Shown here piece after piece: positions 62,898 to 64,000 of a DNA stretch of 64,000 nucleotides. The notes under the pieces are model-generated. The model saw only the letters and a list, made by a program, of their open reading frames with translations. It was not told the origin of the DNA and did no database searches. Source of the stretch: Patagioenas fasciata. Its lineage: Eukaryota; Chordata; Aves; Columbiformes; Columbidae. How positions within the stretch are numbered: position 1 is the stretch's first letter; the number at the start of each line of letters is the position of its first letter. Location: positions 49,741,501-49,805,500 of the forward strand of contig NC_092523.1 in the NCBI RefSeq assembly GCF_037038585.1, written 5' to 3'. The position numbers and the translations under genes were made by a program.

Positions 62898-64000
62898 TTT
62901 GCGGTTAGGGGTTGGGGTTAGGTTTAGATTTGGGGTTAGGGGTTGGGGTTTAGGGGTTGGGGTTAGGTTTAGATTTGGGTTTAGGGGTTGGGGTTAGTGG
63001 TTGGGGTTAGGGATTGGGGTTAGGTTTAGATTTGGGGTTAGGGGTTGGGGTTAGGGTTTGGGGTTAGGGATTGGGGTTAGGTTTAGATTTGGGGTTAGGG
63101 GTTGGGGTTTAGGGGTTGGGGTTAGGTTTAGATTTGGGTTTAGGGGTTGGGGTTAGGGTTTGGGGTTAGGGATTGGGGTTAGGTTTAGATTTGGGGTTAG
63201 GGGTTGGGGTTTAGGGGTTGGGGTTAGGTTTAGATTTGGGGTTAGGGGTTGGGGTTAGGGGTTGGGGTTAGGGATTGGGGTTAGGTTTAGATTTGGAGTT
63301 AGGGGTTGGGGTTAGGTTTAGATTTGGGGTTAGGGGTTGGGGTTAGGGTTTGGGGTTAGGGATTGGGGTTAGGTTTAGATTTGGGGTTAGGGGTTGGCGT
63401 TTAGGGGTTGGGGTTAGGTTTAGATTTGGGGTTAGGGTTTGGGGTTAGGGGTTGGGGTTAGGTTTAGATTTGGGGTTAGGGGTTGGGGTTAGGGTTTGGG
63501 GTTAGGGTTTGGGGTTAGGTTTAGATTTGGAGTTAGGGGTTGGGGTTAGGTTTAGATTTGGGGTTAGGGGTTGGGGTTAGGTTTAGATTTGGGGTTAGGG
63601 TTTGGGGTTTAGGGGTTGCGGTTAGGAATTGGGGTTAGGCTTAGATTTGGGGTTAGGTTTAGATTTGGGGTTAGGGTTTGGGGTTAGGGGTTGGGGTTAG
63701 GTTTAGATTTGGGGTTAGGGGTTGGGGTTAGGGATTGGGGTTAGGTTTAGATTTGGAGTTAGGTTTAGATTTGGGGTTAGGGGTTGGGGTTAGGGGTTGG
63801 GGTTAGGGATTGGGGTTAGGTTTATATTTGGGGTTAGGGTTTGGGGTTAGGGGTTGGGGTTAGGTTTAGATTTGGGGTTAGGGGTTGGGGTTAGGGTTTG
63901 GGGTTAGGGATTGGGGTTAGGTTTAGATTTGGAGTTAGGGGTTGGGGTTAGGTTTAGATTTGGGGTTAGGGGTTGGGGTTAGGGTTTGGGGTTAGGGATT
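62898..64000 (+). repeat. Partial, rearranged third copy of the second-level repeat
   Basis: Starts like copy B with TTTGCGG and matches it for about 80 bp, then departs near 62978. Later it carries TTAGGAATTGGGGTTAGGC at 63622 and TTTATATTTG at 63821. These two words are also ordered this way in copies A (57731, 58041) and B (61912, 62225), but here they are about 114 bp closer together. The copy is cut by the window edge. Confidence 0.6.

Larger units (their letters stand above)
53660..64000 (+). repeat. Degenerate telomere-like G-rich array
   Basis: More than 10.3 kb of G/T/A sequence, nearly free of C on this strand, made of short telomere-like words: TTGGGG, TTAGGG, TTAGGGG, TTTGGGG, TTTAGGGG and a recurring TTTAGATTTGGGG. 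Perfect neighbouring repeats are rare; TTAGGGTTAGGG was noticed only at 55274-55285 and 59750-59761. G runs of three or four recur every 6-8 bases, so the strand is strongly prone to G-quadruplexes. Orientation implies a telomere to the right, but no clean telomere tract appears before the window ends. The array shows its own second-level duplications. No open frame of note, no gene and no other element were seen in it. Confidence 0.95.

Noticed and set aside
53660..64000. Functional chromosome-terminal telomere
   Set aside because: Words are too heterogeneous, contain large ordered duplications, and the array continues past the window edge. It is better called telomere-like or subtelomeric.
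53660..64000. Ciliate (TTGGGG) or vertebrate (TTAGGG) origin from telomere words
   Set aside because: Both words occur but are mixed with TTTAGGG-type words and no long perfect tract of either exists, so neither lineage can be inferred from them.

Overview
No gene can be supported anywhere in this 64-kb window. It holds two tandem-repeat domains meeting at one sharp junction. Positions 1-53659 are a head-to-tail satellite with a 1697-bp unit: 31 complete copies and a 32nd copy cut off after 1047 bp. Positions 53660-64000 are a G-rich, almost C-free array of degenerate telomere-like words (TTAGGG, TTTAGGG, TTGGGG, TTTGGGG and a recurring TTTAGATTTGGGG block). The array runs off the right edge.

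The layout is that of a eukaryotic subtelomere. The G-rich strand reads 5'->3' to the right, so by the usual telomere polarity the chromosome end should lie to the right and the satellite is centromere-proximal. TTTAGGG-type telomere words together with a moderately GC-rich satellite fit a coccidian apicomplexan (Toxoplasma, Neospora or a relative). TTTAGGG also occurs in plants, green algae and dinoflagellates, so this assignment is inference only.

The satellite copies are very similar; those compared differ by a handful of substitutions. Variants are shared in blocks between neighbouring copies (for example C/G at unit position 575), as expected from unequal crossing-over and gene conversion. 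At the telomere-side edge (45825-53659) the array becomes a 3394-bp dimer with alternating unit types, and private substitutions become commoner. Within the unit there are old degenerate sub-repeats around a GGGAATC(G)CGTCT core, and a cluster of alternating purine-pyrimidine tracts.

The telomere-like domain is not simple telomerase product. It contains a second-level tandem duplication of about 4.5 kb (54181-58713 and 58714-62897), recognisable from shared rare variants. The second copy lacks 57 bp and 292 bp present in the first. A shuffled partial third copy follows.

Many short open frames (60-160 codons) recur in every satellite unit on both strands. They overlap each other, vary by non-synonymous changes, and are fused or broken by single-base changes, so none is annotated as a gene. 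No tRNA, rRNA, transposon, CRISPR array or bacterial-type operon was seen.
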